A stretch of 15,108 nt of DNA. Origin: Anaerolineae bacterium. Its GTDB lineage: Bacteria; Chloroflexota; Anaerolineae; JACIWR01. The notes beneath the pieces were generated by a model. The model saw only the letters and a list, made by a program, of their open reading frames with translations. It did not search any database and had not been told where the DNA came from. The stretch covers positions 1 through 15,108 of the forward strand of contig JAGGZG010000072.1 in assembly GCA_021162125.1 (NCBI GenBank), read 5' to 3'. The position numbers were made by a program, and so were the translations under genes. Every line of letters begins with the position of its first letter. The first letter of the stretch is position 1. Positions 6,256 through 12,811 of this stretch are shown one piece after another.

Positions 6256-6938
6256 CATCTGCCTCCTTTTTCTGCGGCCTCAAATCGGCGCTGATTATAT
6301 CCCATTTCGGGGGTTTTGTCCAGAGAATCGGCCAGTCGCCGGGCCAAGTCCTCTTTCAGACGTCGCAGCCGCTGCTGGAAAGGCGCGGTGATGAGCGGCG
6401 GCGTGGTCATGATCAGTGCATCCTCGTCGTTGTCCCGGTAGTAACGACGGCGCAGCCCCACCTGCTCGAAGCCGAAGGTGCGATACAGGTTCTGCGCCGC
6501 CACGTTGGATACCCGCACCTCCAGGGTAGCAATCACTGCTCCCACCTCCACCGCTTTGTCCAGCAACGCAGCCAGGAGCAATGCGCCCAGCCCTCGCCGG
6601 CGCCAATTCGGGTGCACGGCCAGGGTGCTGATGTGTGCTTCGTCCACGATCAGCCAGAATCCGCCATAACCCAGTACAGGAGGGCGATCGGTTGTCTTCG
6701 AGCCCAAAATTCGATGGATTGTTCTCCTCAGGCCCGGCTGCGGTTGTCTCTGCTGAGGAGGTTGTGACTGTCGCCGGCGGACGACAAGGTAGTAAGCATG
6801 GTCGTTGACAGTTAGTTCCCACCGATAGGCACGCAACGACCAGGGAGTGGGAAAGGCCACTCGCTCGATGGCGAGCACCTCGTCCAGGTCTTCCAAGCGC
6901 ATTGGTTCGATCACGTAGTGGCTGTTCACGCACTTCAT
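6255..6938 (-). CDS. rimI: GNAT N-acetyltransferase, RimI-like (ribosomal protein S18 alanine acetyltransferase)
   Basis: Acetyl-CoA-dependent acetyltransferase; RimI enzymes acetylate the N terminus of ribosomal protein S18. Family hallmarks are IEPMRLEDLDEVLAIERVAFPTPWS near the N terminus, HISTLAVHPNWRRRGLGALLLAALL (102-126) with the acetyl-CoA pyrophosphate loop RRRGLG, and EVRVSNVAAQNLYRTFGFEQVGLRRRYYRDNDEDALIM at 140-177. At 227 residues it is longer than the usual 145-160. About 30 extra residues rich in Gln, Pro and Arg sit near 55-87, before the strand GYGGFWLIVDE, and a basic tail covers 180-227. The ATG chosen has GGGGGA seven bases before it; an in-frame GTG five codons upstream is less likely because it uses that run as coding sequence. 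The tsaE–tsaB–rimI order supports the assignment, though the insertion leaves substrate identity open. Confidence 0.85.
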   Translation of the reverse strand: MKCVNSHYVIEPMRLEDLDEVLAIERVAFPTPWSLRAYRWELTVNDHAYYLVVRRRQSQPPQQRQPQPGLRRTIHRILGSKTTDRPPVLGYGGFWLIVDEAHISTLAVHPNWRRRGLGALLLAALLDKAVEVGAVIATLEVRVSNVAAQNLYRTFGFEQVGLRRRYYRDNDEDALIMTTPPLITAPFQQRLRRLKEDLARRLADSLDKTPEMGYNQRRFEAAEKGGR

Positions 6939-7017
6939 TAACTGTCCCCCCACTGGGCAGATTCACGCAGATCTTCGCGGAGGTGGTCTCCCGGTAACGT
7001 GTTGGTCGTTCAGACCC

Positions 7018-7120
7018 GCCCGAATGTGAACGTTCGGGCTACGAGATGCAAGGCCCTCCGGGCCTCTGGAGCCCCCGGAGGGGGCTTCCTACCTCGTAGC
7101 CGGGCGCTAAACCGCCCGGC
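7018..7120. repeat. cluster of nested palindromes between tsaB and rimI
   Basis: Four strong inverted repeats lie within 103 bases: GCCCGAA/TTCGGGC (7018-7024, 7033-7039); an outer stem GGCTACGAG/CTCGTAGCC (7037-7045, 7093-7101) enclosing GGCCC/GGGCC (7052-7056, 7060-7064) and AGCCCCC/GGGGGCT (7070-7076, 7080-7086); and GCCGGGCG/CGCCCGGC (7099-7106, 7113-7120). Neighbouring stems overlap by a few bases, so not all can form at once. No coding potential is evident in this gap and no T-tract follows. It looks like an intergenic repeat element or RNA-processing site inside the operon. Confidence 0.7.
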
Positions 7121-7172
7121 GGGGCGGACGAAGAGCACCAATACACGAGGGGGAGACTACCGGCTCTCGCGT

Positions 7173-7841
7173 TCACTCCTTGCTCAGGGGAGGGTGCAGG
7201 TAAATGGGGGAGAGGGTGACGGGATCGTCGGACTCTCCCCGGGCCAGCCGCTGCCAAGCCAACTCGGCCAGATACCCAGCTCGCCGCAATGAGGCAGCGG
7301 GCGAGGTGACCACCGCCCATCCTTTCTCGTGACTCTGGAGAAACTCCCGCTCCGCAGCGGTGATCTCCCCGCAGAACAGAGTCGCCCTCTCAAGCTGGGC
7401 CGCCAACTCGGCGATGGTGCTCAGGCCCAGCTCCCCGACTCTCCGCCAGCGACCTCGTCGGCGCACGTACCGTCCCACGCATACCCGTCCCCGGCCAGCG
7501 CGCACCACTGCACAAATAGGCCGCCGCTGATCGGCGTGAATGTAGGCCAGCACGTCCAGCGTGGGCACGCCCAGCAAAGGGATGTCCTGGGCCAGAGCCA
7601 GCCCCTTGGCCACGGCCAGCCCGATGCGCAGCCCGGTGAACGATCCCGGCCCCAGAGCGACGGCTACGCCGCGCAGTGCATGGGGCGGCACACGCTGGCG
7701 GGCCATCATGCGCACCAGGCTGGGCATCAACTCCACGGTGTGATTGTTGGCCGATTGCCAGCTCTCCTCAGCGCGGACGGACGAGCCATCGTAAAGGGCC
7801 AGACTGGCAAAGCGGGTAGCGGTATCTATAGCCACGAGCAT
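7173..7841 (-). CDS. tsaB: tRNA threonylcarbamoyladenosine biosynthesis protein TsaB
   Basis: Non-catalytic ASKHA-fold partner of TsaD in the complex that forms N6-threonylcarbamoyladenosine at position 37 of ANN-decoding tRNAs. It has 222 residues. The N terminus MLVAIDTATRFASLALYD is the typical first ATPase-like strand, and ALGPGSFTGLRIGLAVAKGLA (62-82) is the family signature. The end (DPVTLSPIYLHPP) matches the common YLRPP-type ending. The ATG at 7841 is chosen because it begins right at the conserved IDTA strand with GGAG upstream. An alternative ATG at 7874 overlaps the tsaE stop as TGATG and would add eleven unconserved residues; coupled initiation there cannot be excluded. The gene lies directly after tsaE. 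TsaD is not in the window. Confidence 0.95.
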   Translation of the reverse strand: MLVAIDTATRFASLALYDGSSVRAEESWQSANNHTVELMPSLVRMMARQRVPPHALRGVAVALGPGSFTGLRIGLAVAKGLALAQDIPLLGVPTLDVLAYIHADQRRPICAVVRAGRGRVCVGRYVRRRGRWRRVGELGLSTIAELAAQLERATLFCGEITAAEREFLQSHEKGWAVVTSPAASLRRAGYLAELAWQRLARGESDDPVTLSPIYLHPPLSKE

Positions 7842-7873
7842 GGTGACTCTCTCCTGTACAGATGGTGGGTGCA

Positions 7874-8377
7874 TCAGATGCCAAAAGCGACGCGCTTCAA
7901 CTCCCGGAGAAGGGTTTCATATCGCGGGCCGTCGGCACGGATCAGGATACCCCGCTTGTTGACGTCCAGGTGGCGTAGGACGATCCACAGGCGCTCGTCG
8001 GGCAAGACCGGTTCCGCCCGTTCTGCCCACTCAATAGCGCACACTCCCTCGCCGTAGAGATACTCATCCAGCCCGAAGTCCAGTGCCTCGCGCACGTCAG
8101 ATATGCGGTATAGGTCAATGTGGTACAGGGTCAACCCGTCCCGCGCGTGGCGATATTCGTTGATCAGGGTGAACGTGGGACTGGTGATCGGCCCCTCGAT
8201 CTCAAGCCCGCGCCCTAGCCCCTGGATCAGGCACGTCTTGCCCGTCCCCAGCTCGCCCACCAGACAGAGCACGTCGCCACGGTTCACCAGCGCACCCAAT
8301 CGCGCGCCAATGCGCCGCGTCTGCGCCGGGCTGTGGCTGATGAAATCCAATGAGCGCTCGTCCAAGATGGGAGCCAT
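7874..8377 (-). CDS. tsaE: tRNA threonylcarbamoyladenosine biosynthesis ATPase TsaE
   Basis: P-loop ATPase that drives turnover of the TsaB–TsaD t6A complex. It has 167 residues, typical for the family. Walker A is GELGTGKT at 41-48, followed by the family signature ITSPTFTLINEY (64-75), HIDLYR (86-91) and the Walker B-like region CAIEWAER (113-120). The ATG start at 8377 has GGAG and AGG upstream; a longer in-frame ATG at 8401 adds eight unconserved residues and lies close to the predicted promoter. It is the first gene of the minus-strand t6A/rimI cluster and has its own promoter, back-to-back with that of the metallophosphoesterase. Confidence 0.96.
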   Translation of the reverse strand: MAPILDERSLDFISHSPAQTRRIGARLGALVNRGDVLCLVGELGTGKTCLIQGLGRGLEIEGPITSPTFTLINEYRHARDGLTLYHIDLYRISDVREALDFGLDEYLYGEGVCAIEWAERAEPVLPDERLWIVLRHLDVNKRGILIRADGPRYETLLRELKRVAFGI

Positions 8378-8433
8378 TATCCCTGTCTCCGACCACCACA
8401 AGTCATCACGTAATCCTGATCTGCAAGTACTGA

Positions 8434-8462
8434 ATTATACAACTGTTGCTCGTTATGGACAA
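8434..8462 (-). promoter_or_regulatory. promoter of tsaE cluster
   Basis: -35 TTGTCC (8462-8457), 17-base spacer, consensus -10 TATAAT (8439-8434). The predicted start near 8427 gives a leader of about 50 bases to the tsaE ATG. Its -35 is five bases from the -35 of the divergent metallophosphoesterase promoter. Confidence 0.75.
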
Positions 8463-8467
8463 GCGAG

Positions 8468-8497
8468 TTGGCAAAAAAAATGAAAGTGTGGTATGAT
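8468..8497 (+). promoter_or_regulatory. promoter of metallophosphoesterase gene
   Basis: -35 TTGGCA (8468-8473), 18-base spacer that starts with a seven-base A run, extended -10 TGG+TATGAT (hexamer 8492-8497). The predicted start near 8504 lies about 45 bases before the ATG. Confidence 0.8.
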
Positions 8498-8549
8498 AGG
8501 CACGGTACGGTGGGAAAATTCCCCCGGACACTGCTGTAAAGGACAAGAC

Positions 8550-9290
8550 ATGCGTTGTCTAGTCATCTCCGACATCCACGCCAACCTTGCCGCATTCGAG
8601 GCTGTGTTGGCCGACGCTGGTAAGTTTGATGTGATCTGGTGTCTGGGCGATATGGTAGGCTACGGCCCAGACCCCAACGAGTGCATCGAACGCCTGCGTG
8701 CGTTCCCCCATCTGTGCATCGCTGGCAACCACGACTGGGCAGTGTTGGGACGGGTGGACATCGAGGATTTCAATCCCGATGCCCAACGCGCCAGCCTATG
8801 GACGCGGCAGCAGTTGACTCCCGACAATCTCGCTTATCTGGAGTCATTACCCATCACCCTGGTCGAGGAGGAGAAGTTCACTCTGGTGCACGGCAGCCCT
8901 CGACAGCCTATCTGGGAGTATATCCTTTACCCTTCCATCGCCAAACCCAATTTCGCCCACTTCAACACGCGCTTCTGCTTCGTTGGCCACACCCATGCTC
9001 CGGCTATTTTCCGCTATTGGCGGAATGAACACGACGTTCCTGTCTGTGAATCAATCGCTGTCTCCTATACTAACGCTACGCTGTTGGGCGACGATCGGTT
9101 GATCATCAATCCAGGCAGCGTCGGCCAACCCCGCGACGGAGACGCTCGCGCAAGTTATGCCATTCTCGATACGGACACCCTTACCCTGGAGCATCACCGC
9201 GTTTATTATCCCGTGGAAATAACTCAGGCGCGGATGGATGCCGCTCATCTGCCCGGCCGCCTGATCACCCGCCTCTCCTACGGTTGGTAA
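8550..9290 (+). CDS. metallophosphoesterase (YfcE/MJ0936-like calcineurin superfamily)
   Basis: Binuclear-metal phosphoesterase of 246 residues. All core motifs are present in order: DIH (Asp8, His10), GDMVGYG (Asp34), GNHD (Asn60, His61), VHGS (His114) and GHTH (146-149). The form GDMVGYGPDPNECIE with a late NPGSVGQPRDGD motif is typical of small stand-alone bacterial members, which often act on cyclic or simple phosphodiesters in vitro; the in vivo substrate is unknown. The ATG at 8550 has AAAGGA about seven bases upstream, and the protein begins directly at the first metal-binding strand. A longer reading from 8493 would overlap the predicted promoter and is rejected. The next gene follows 120 bases on, the same way round. 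Confidence 0.92.
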   Translation: MRCLVISDIHANLAAFEAVLADAGKFDVIWCLGDMVGYGPDPNECIERLRAFPHLCIAGNHDWAVLGRVDIEDFNPDAQRASLWTRQQLTPDNLAYLESLPITLVEEEKFTLVHGSPRQPIWEYILYPSIAKPNFAHFNTRFCFVGHTHAPAIFRYWRNEHDVPVCESIAVSYTNATLLGDDRLIINPGSVGQPRDGDARASYAILDTDTLTLEHHRVYYPVEITQARMDAAHLPGRLITRLSYGW

Positions 9291-9410
9291 GCGGCATGCT
9301 GGTCTTCATGCAGGGAACTTTCGTGCCTGTTCCATCGTCTTAGCAGCAAATAGGACGGACTGTAGCGATCTAATGCAGAACGGTCCAAGTCACAAGGAGG
9401 AGAATGGAAT

Positions 9411-10298
9411 ATGAGTAAGAAGAGTTTCCTGTATCTGGGTTTGATTGTGCTATCGGCGCTGGCCATCGCCGGTTGCGCATCCCGGGCCAAGCTTGCACCC
9501 TCGCCTATGCCCGCGGCGATGGAGATCGCCGCCGAAGCTGATAGAGGGGCACAAGAACCCGCTGCAGCTAAGTCCAGCGCTGTGGCCGGGCTGCCTCAGG
9601 AACGGATGATTGTCCGCACGGTGGACATGGAGCTCATCGTGCACGACACGGCAGCCAGCCTGGAAAGCGTGCGCGCGCTCGTCGCCGAGGTTGATGGCTA
9701 CGTCGCCAGCTCTCATTCGTGGCACGAGGAGGGCGTCCTCGCCGCACGGTTAACCATCCGCGTGCCAGCAGGCGACCTGGAAACCGTCCTGGAGAAGCTG
9801 CGCGCTCTAGGGCAGGTGGAGAGCGAGAGCCAGTCCGGCGAGGATGTGACCGATGAGTACGTGGACTTGCAGGCCCGCCTCAAGAACCTGGAGTTGGCCG
9901 AACAGGAGCTACAGGAACTGCTCAAGACCCGCCAGGAGACGGGCAAAACCGAGGACATCCTGGAGGTCTACCGCGAGCTGACCAACATTCGGGGACAGAT
10001 CGAGCAGATCAAAGGGCGGATGCAGTATCTGGAAAACATGACCGCCCTGGCCACCATTAATCTCACCCTGACGCCGGATGCCCTGGCCCAGCCGGTGGTG
10101 ATCGGCGGATGGCAGCCCCAGGGCACGGTCCGCGACGCGGTGCGCACTCTAATAAAGACCGTGCAATTCCTCGTTGACGCCAGCATTTGGATCGTCATCT
10201 ACATCATCCCGACGCTGATACTCCTGGCTGCGCCGTTCGTCGTGCTGGCGCTCATCATCCGTGCCTGGCGACGTAGGAGGCGGCGGGCAGCGGGTTAG
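9411..10298 (+). CDS. DUF4349 domain lipoprotein with C-terminal membrane segment
   Basis: Predicted cell-surface lipoprotein of 295 residues. The signal peptide (MSKKS then a hydrophobic run 6-20) ends in the lipobox AIAGC with Cys22. A low-complexity Ala/Pro linker follows (about 25-62). The DUF4349 body runs from QERMIVRTVDMELIVHD (64-79) through LTIRVPAGDLETVLEKLRALG (114-134) and DVTDEYVDLQARLKNLE to about 222. Its middle (150-210) is heptad-rich and probably a coiled coil. A long hydrophobic segment (about 253-283) and an Arg-rich end (WRRRRRR) give a second membrane anchor with the tail inside. The ATG has AAGGAGG about ten bases upstream. The family is widespread and of unknown function. 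It is followed by a terminator hairpin and may be co-transcribed with the metallophosphoesterase. Confidence 0.9.
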   Translation: MSKKSFLYLGLIVLSALAIAGCASRAKLAPSPMPAAMEIAAEADRGAQEPAAAKSSAVAGLPQERMIVRTVDMELIVHDTAASLESVRALVAEVDGYVASSHSWHEEGVLAARLTIRVPAGDLETVLEKLRALGQVESESQSGEDVTDEYVDLQARLKNLELAEQELQELLKTRQETGKTEDILEVYRELTNIRGQIEQIKGRMQYLENMTALATINLTLTPDALAQPVVIGGWQPQGTVRDAVRTLIKTVQFLVDASIWIVIYIIPTLILLAAPFVVLALIIRAWRRRRRRAAG

Positions 10299-10368
10299 CG
10301 TACGGCACCGTCCCGGATAGAGTGCGTCTCCCAGAAACCCATTGGGGGGCAACATCAGAAAAAGTGAT

Positions 10369-10416
10369 ACCGCGCACCCGACATCTCCCAGACTGGCGGG
10401 CTGCGCGGTGTTGTTT
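10369..10416. terminator. bidirectional intrinsic terminator
   Basis: ACCGCGCA plus CCCG (10369-10380) pairs with CGGG and TGCGCGGT (10397-10409, one bulged C). On the plus strand it is followed by GTTGTTTTGG, and on the minus strand by ATCACTTTTT. It sits between the converging lipoprotein and ttcA-like genes and can end both transcripts. Confidence 0.75.
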
Positions 10417-10434
10417 TGGGGCTCAGACGTCCTC

Positions 10435-11190
10435 TCAGTCACGAAATTGATCAGGGGAGTTGGGCGTCGGAGAGACCCGCTCCACGGCCCGCAGGAGAGT
10501 GATCTTCGCCTGGGGATTTTGCTGCTCCAGCAGACGAAGGACTCTGGCCATCGCCGCGCGCCGCGAGTGGGCAGCCATGGGACACGGGCCAGCCACGACC
10601 GGCACACCGCCAGCCTGCACGTAACGCACTATCTCTTTATCCGGCACGAAGTAGAGGGGACGAATCACCGTGATTTCCCCACCGAAGAAGTCCACCCGCG
10701 CGGCCATCGTCTCCAGCCGGCCTTGAAAGACCAGGTTCAGGAGCGTGGTCTGCGCCACGTCGTCGGCGTTGTGGCCAAAGGCTACTTTATTGCAGCCCAA
10801 GCGCTGCGCGGCCAGGAAGAGCGCCTTTCGCCGTCGCCAGGCGCAGTGAAAGCAGGGTGACTGGCTCTCTCGCCTGGGTTGGCCCGTGGCTGGCTCCATC
10901 GGCACCAGTTCGTAGTCCACCCCCAACTCTCTAAACCAGCTCTCCAGCCCCGCCAGATCCACGTGGGCCTGGCACGCCTCGCCTCCGGTCAGGATGTGGA
11001 CTGCTACCAGGCGGTAGCGTTCCACCCCCCGCCGCCGGTGGAGGAGGTCGAGTAAAGTGTTGCTATCCTTGCCCCCTGACACGGCAACGGCGATGCGATC
11101 CCCGTCCGCGAGCAGGTTGTAGGTGCGGCAAGCCTTGTTTACTTTTTTCGACAGGTAATACGCCAGCCGCTTGGGTGAAGAGGTATCCAT
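10435..11190 (-). CDS. TtcA/TilS-family PP-loop tRNA-modifying protein, TtcA-like
   Basis: Adenylating PP-loop enzyme of 251 residues. The pyrophosphate loop is VSGGKDS (37-43). The TtcA-type cysteines are SPCFHC (Cys113, Cys116) and a third at Cys203 in GPCPMAAHSRR; in TtcA these bind an iron-sulphur cluster for 2-thiocytidine formation in tRNA. GHNADDVAQTTLLNL (139-153) and IRPLYFVPDKEIVRYV (176-191) are further family hallmarks. The N-terminal KKVNKACRTYNLLADGDRIAVAVSGG is typical. A related group thiolates position 54 (TtuA), but TtuA usually has N- and C-terminal zinc fingers, which are absent here. The protein is somewhat shorter than E. coli TtcA. The start ATG lies about 40 bases from an extended -10 promoter. 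The gene converges with the lipoprotein gene. Confidence 0.88.
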   Translation of the reverse strand: MDTSSPKRLAYYLSKKVNKACRTYNLLADGDRIAVAVSGGKDSNTLLDLLHRRRGVERYRLVAVHILTGGEACQAHVDLAGLESWFRELGVDYELVPMEPATGQPRRESQSPCFHCAWRRRKALFLAAQRLGCNKVAFGHNADDVAQTTLLNLVFQGRLETMAARVDFFGGEITVIRPLYFVPDKEIVRYVQAGGVPVVAGPCPMAAHSRRAAMARVLRLLEQQNPQAKITLLRAVERVSPTPNSPDQFRD

Positions 11191-11231
11191 TCGTGTACCT
11201 GACCTCAGTGGGGTGACAAATGATTGTGACC

Positions 11232-11240
11232 ATTATACCA
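11232..11240 (-). promoter_or_regulatory. extended -10 promoter of the ttcA-like gene
   Basis: On the minus strand TGG+TATAAT (hexamer 11237-11232), a perfect -10 with an extended TG. No good -35 lies 16-18 bases upstream, which is tolerated in extended -10 promoters. The hexamer ends about 41 bases before the ATG. Confidence 0.65.
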
Positions 11241-11274
11241 GGTCTGGGCGTTCACCGCCAGTTGGGTCACCATC

Positions 11275-11303
11275 TTGCCCCACGGCTCGAAATCTGGTAT
11301 ACT
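11275..11303 (+). promoter_or_regulatory. promoter of exonuclease–MNT–HEPN–radical SAM operon
   Basis: -35 TTGCCC (11275-11280), 17-base spacer, extended -10 TGG+TATACT (hexamer 11298-11303). The predicted start near 11310 gives a leader of about 68 bases. No other promoter is apparent before the four tightly packed genes downstream. Confidence 0.75.
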
Positions 11304-11377
11304 CAGCGTGCTGAGCAGTGACGGGATACAGGCAGGATGGAAGCCAGCACACTATCCATCACGACAGGTGGAGGACG

Positions 11378-11926
11378 ATGAGCGAATCACACGCGGGCAA
11401 CACTGTCTTTTTCGACGTGGAGACCCAGTACTTGGCCGACGAGGTGGGAGGCTGGAACTTCATCCATCGCATGAAGCTGGCGGTAGCGGTGAGCTACAGT
11501 ACGGCTGATGGCACGTTTCACTGGTACACCGAGGAGACGGTGAACGACTTGATCGCTGAGTTGCTGGCCGCCGACCTGGTGGTCGGATACAACGTCCTGC
11601 GCTTCGATTACACCGTGCTCAGTGCTTACACCGACCAGCCCCTGCACCAATTGCCCACTGTGGATCTGCTGGCCCATCTTCATCGCACGCTGGGTTTCCG
11701 CCTGAAGCTGGATAACGTGGCCCAGGCCACGCTGGGCATCGGCAAGACTGCCGACGGCATCCAGGCCGTACACTGGTATCGTCAGGGTGCTCTCGACAAA
11801 GTAGTGGCTTACTGCCAGCAGGACGTGGAGGTCACCCGCCAGATCTACGAATTCGGGCGCGAGCGAGGGTACGTGCAGTACCGCGATAAGCGCTGGCGAC
11901 TTCGGCGGGTGCCGGTAAGGTGGTAG
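11378..11926 (+). CDS. DEDDy-type 3'-5' exonuclease (RNase H-like fold)
   Basis: Stand-alone exonuclease domain of 182 residues. The four acidic residues and the tyrosine of the DEDDy class are visible: FFDVET (Asp13, Glu15) is Exo I, YNVLRFDY (Asp77) is Exo II, and YCQQD (Tyr145, Asp149) is the Y-x3-D form of Exo III. Similar domains are annotated as ribonuclease H-like or predicted PolB-related 3'-5' exonucleases, and are sometimes fused to DEAD-type helicases; no helicase or polymerase part is present here. Substrate (RNA or single-stranded DNA) is not determined. The start is the ATG with GGTGGAGG just upstream; a longer reading from 11318 adds unconserved residues. The MNT gene begins eight bases after the stop, so the two share a transcript. 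Confidence 0.87.
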   Translation: MSESHAGNTVFFDVETQYLADEVGGWNFIHRMKLAVAVSYSTADGTFHWYTEETVNDLIAELLAADLVVGYNVLRFDYTVLSAYTDQPLHQLPTVDLLAHLHRTLGFRLKLDNVAQATLGIGKTADGIQAVHWYRQGALDKVVAYCQQDVEVTRQIYEFGRERGYVQYRDKRWRLRRVPVRW

Positions 11927-11934
11927 GAGAGGAA

Positions 11935-12459
11935 ATGAGCGAACCATTGAATTCAACCTGTGTCGCAAACTCAAACAGTAGCCCCCCCAGGCAAGCGATA
12001 GCTGAACATCTGTCAGAAAATCGACAGATTATCCTTGGCTACCTTTTCGGTTCCCAGGCCCAGGGCCGGGCGGGGCCGATGAGTGACTACGACATTGCCA
12101 TCCTGATCACTGGGGAAATGGATCCACGGACACGCCACGAACTGGCTCACGAGTTAGCCCGCCTGCTGGACGTAGAGCGAGTTGACCTGTTGATCTTGAA
12201 TCGCGCACCCATTGAGCTGCGATACAACGTCGTGGCCGAGGGGCAATTGTTGTATCAGCGCGACCTGGCATCCCGGGTGGAGTTTGAAGCAGAGACGCTG
12301 AGCCGCTACGCTGATTTCCTGCCCGTTCTCAGGCAGCAGCGCCGGGAAATCATCAAAGGGGGAAACAATGAGATCGGAGTTCGCCGGTATCGAACGGCGC
12401 TTAGAGAGACTCGGAGAGTGCTTGCAGAAATTAGAGCCGCTGCGGGCAAAGAGTCTTGA
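11935..12459 (+). CDS. MNT-domain nucleotidyltransferase (MntA-like antitoxin)
   Basis: Minimal nucleotidyltransferase of 174 residues carrying the full active-site pattern GSX10DXD: GSQAQGRAGPMSDYD with Gly39, Ser40, Asp51 and Asp53. The third acidic residue is probably Asp84 in ERVDLLIL. In type VII toxin–antitoxin systems MntA neutralises HepT by adding AMP units to the tyrosine of the HEPN RX4HXY motif; the neighbouring gene encodes such a HEPN protein, so the same role is inferred. The ATG has GGAGAGG upstream. The reading frame runs 92 bases into the HEPN gene, adding an Arg-rich tail (GVRRYRTALRETRRVLAEIRAAAGKES) not expected in MNT proteins, which are usually about 100-140 residues. 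The first 30 residues are also an extra N-terminal stretch. Confidence 0.9.
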   Translation: MSEPLNSTCVANSNSSPPRQAIAEHLSENRQIILGYLFGSQAQGRAGPMSDYDIAILITGEMDPRTRHELAHELARLLDVERVDLLILNRAPIELRYNVVAEGQLLYQRDLASRVEFEAETLSRYADFLPVLRQQRREIIKGGNNEIGVRRYRTALRETRRVLAEIRAAAGKES

Positions 12460-12811
12460 GGAACTTCTGGATGATCCCTACCTGCAAGATATCGTCGAGC
12501 GGAACCTGGAGGTGGCTGCCCAGTGTTGTTTGGACATTGCGAACCGGATCATCTCCCTGGAGGCGGCGCGGAAGCCGCGAGATTATTACGAGGGAATAAT
12601 CCGCCTGGGTGAAATCGGTGTGCTCCCCGCCGATTTCGCCCGCCACTTTGCTCCCATCGCCGGTTTTCGCAACATCTTGGTTCACGAGTACCTGGACCTG
12701 GATTGGGACGAGATATACGCCAACCTGCAAACACTGGATGACATCTACGTCTTTGCTGAGTGGGTAAGAAGATGGCTGAAGGATCATGATCAGGGGGAGA
12801 TTCAGCCGTGA
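12368..12811 (+). CDS. HEPN-domain RNase toxin (HepT-like, DUF86)
   Basis: All-helical HEPN protein of 147 residues. The catalytic motif RX4HXY is intact as RNILVHEY with Arg101, His106 and Tyr108, near the end of the fourth helix as in HepT toxins. The body (ERNLEVAAQCCLDIANRIISLE, RLGEIGVLPADFARHFAPIAGFRN) fits DUF86. In the known MntA–HepT pair this motif cuts tRNA or mRNA and its tyrosine is the target of AMPylation. The start is the ATG preceded by a GGGGGGAAAC run that lies inside the MNT gene. Its stop overlaps the radical SAM start as GTGA. The helix after the motif ends with a charged tail (KDHDQGEIQP). Confidence 0.93.
   Translation: MRSEFAGIERRLERLGECLQKLEPLRAKSLEELLDDPYLQDIVERNLEVAAQCCLDIANRIISLEAARKPRDYYEGIIRLGEIGVLPADFARHFAPIAGFRNILVHEYLDLDWDEIYANLQTLDDIYVFAEWVRRWLKDHDQGEIQP

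Noticed and set aside
6295..6966. Minus-strand frame overlapping rimI
   Set aside because: Low-complexity product in a different frame from the clear acetyltransferase.
7842..7874. TsaB start at the TGATG overlapping the tsaE stop
   Set aside because: It would add eleven residues before the conserved MLVAIDTA strand; the ATG at 7841 fits the family better, though coupled initiation remains possible.
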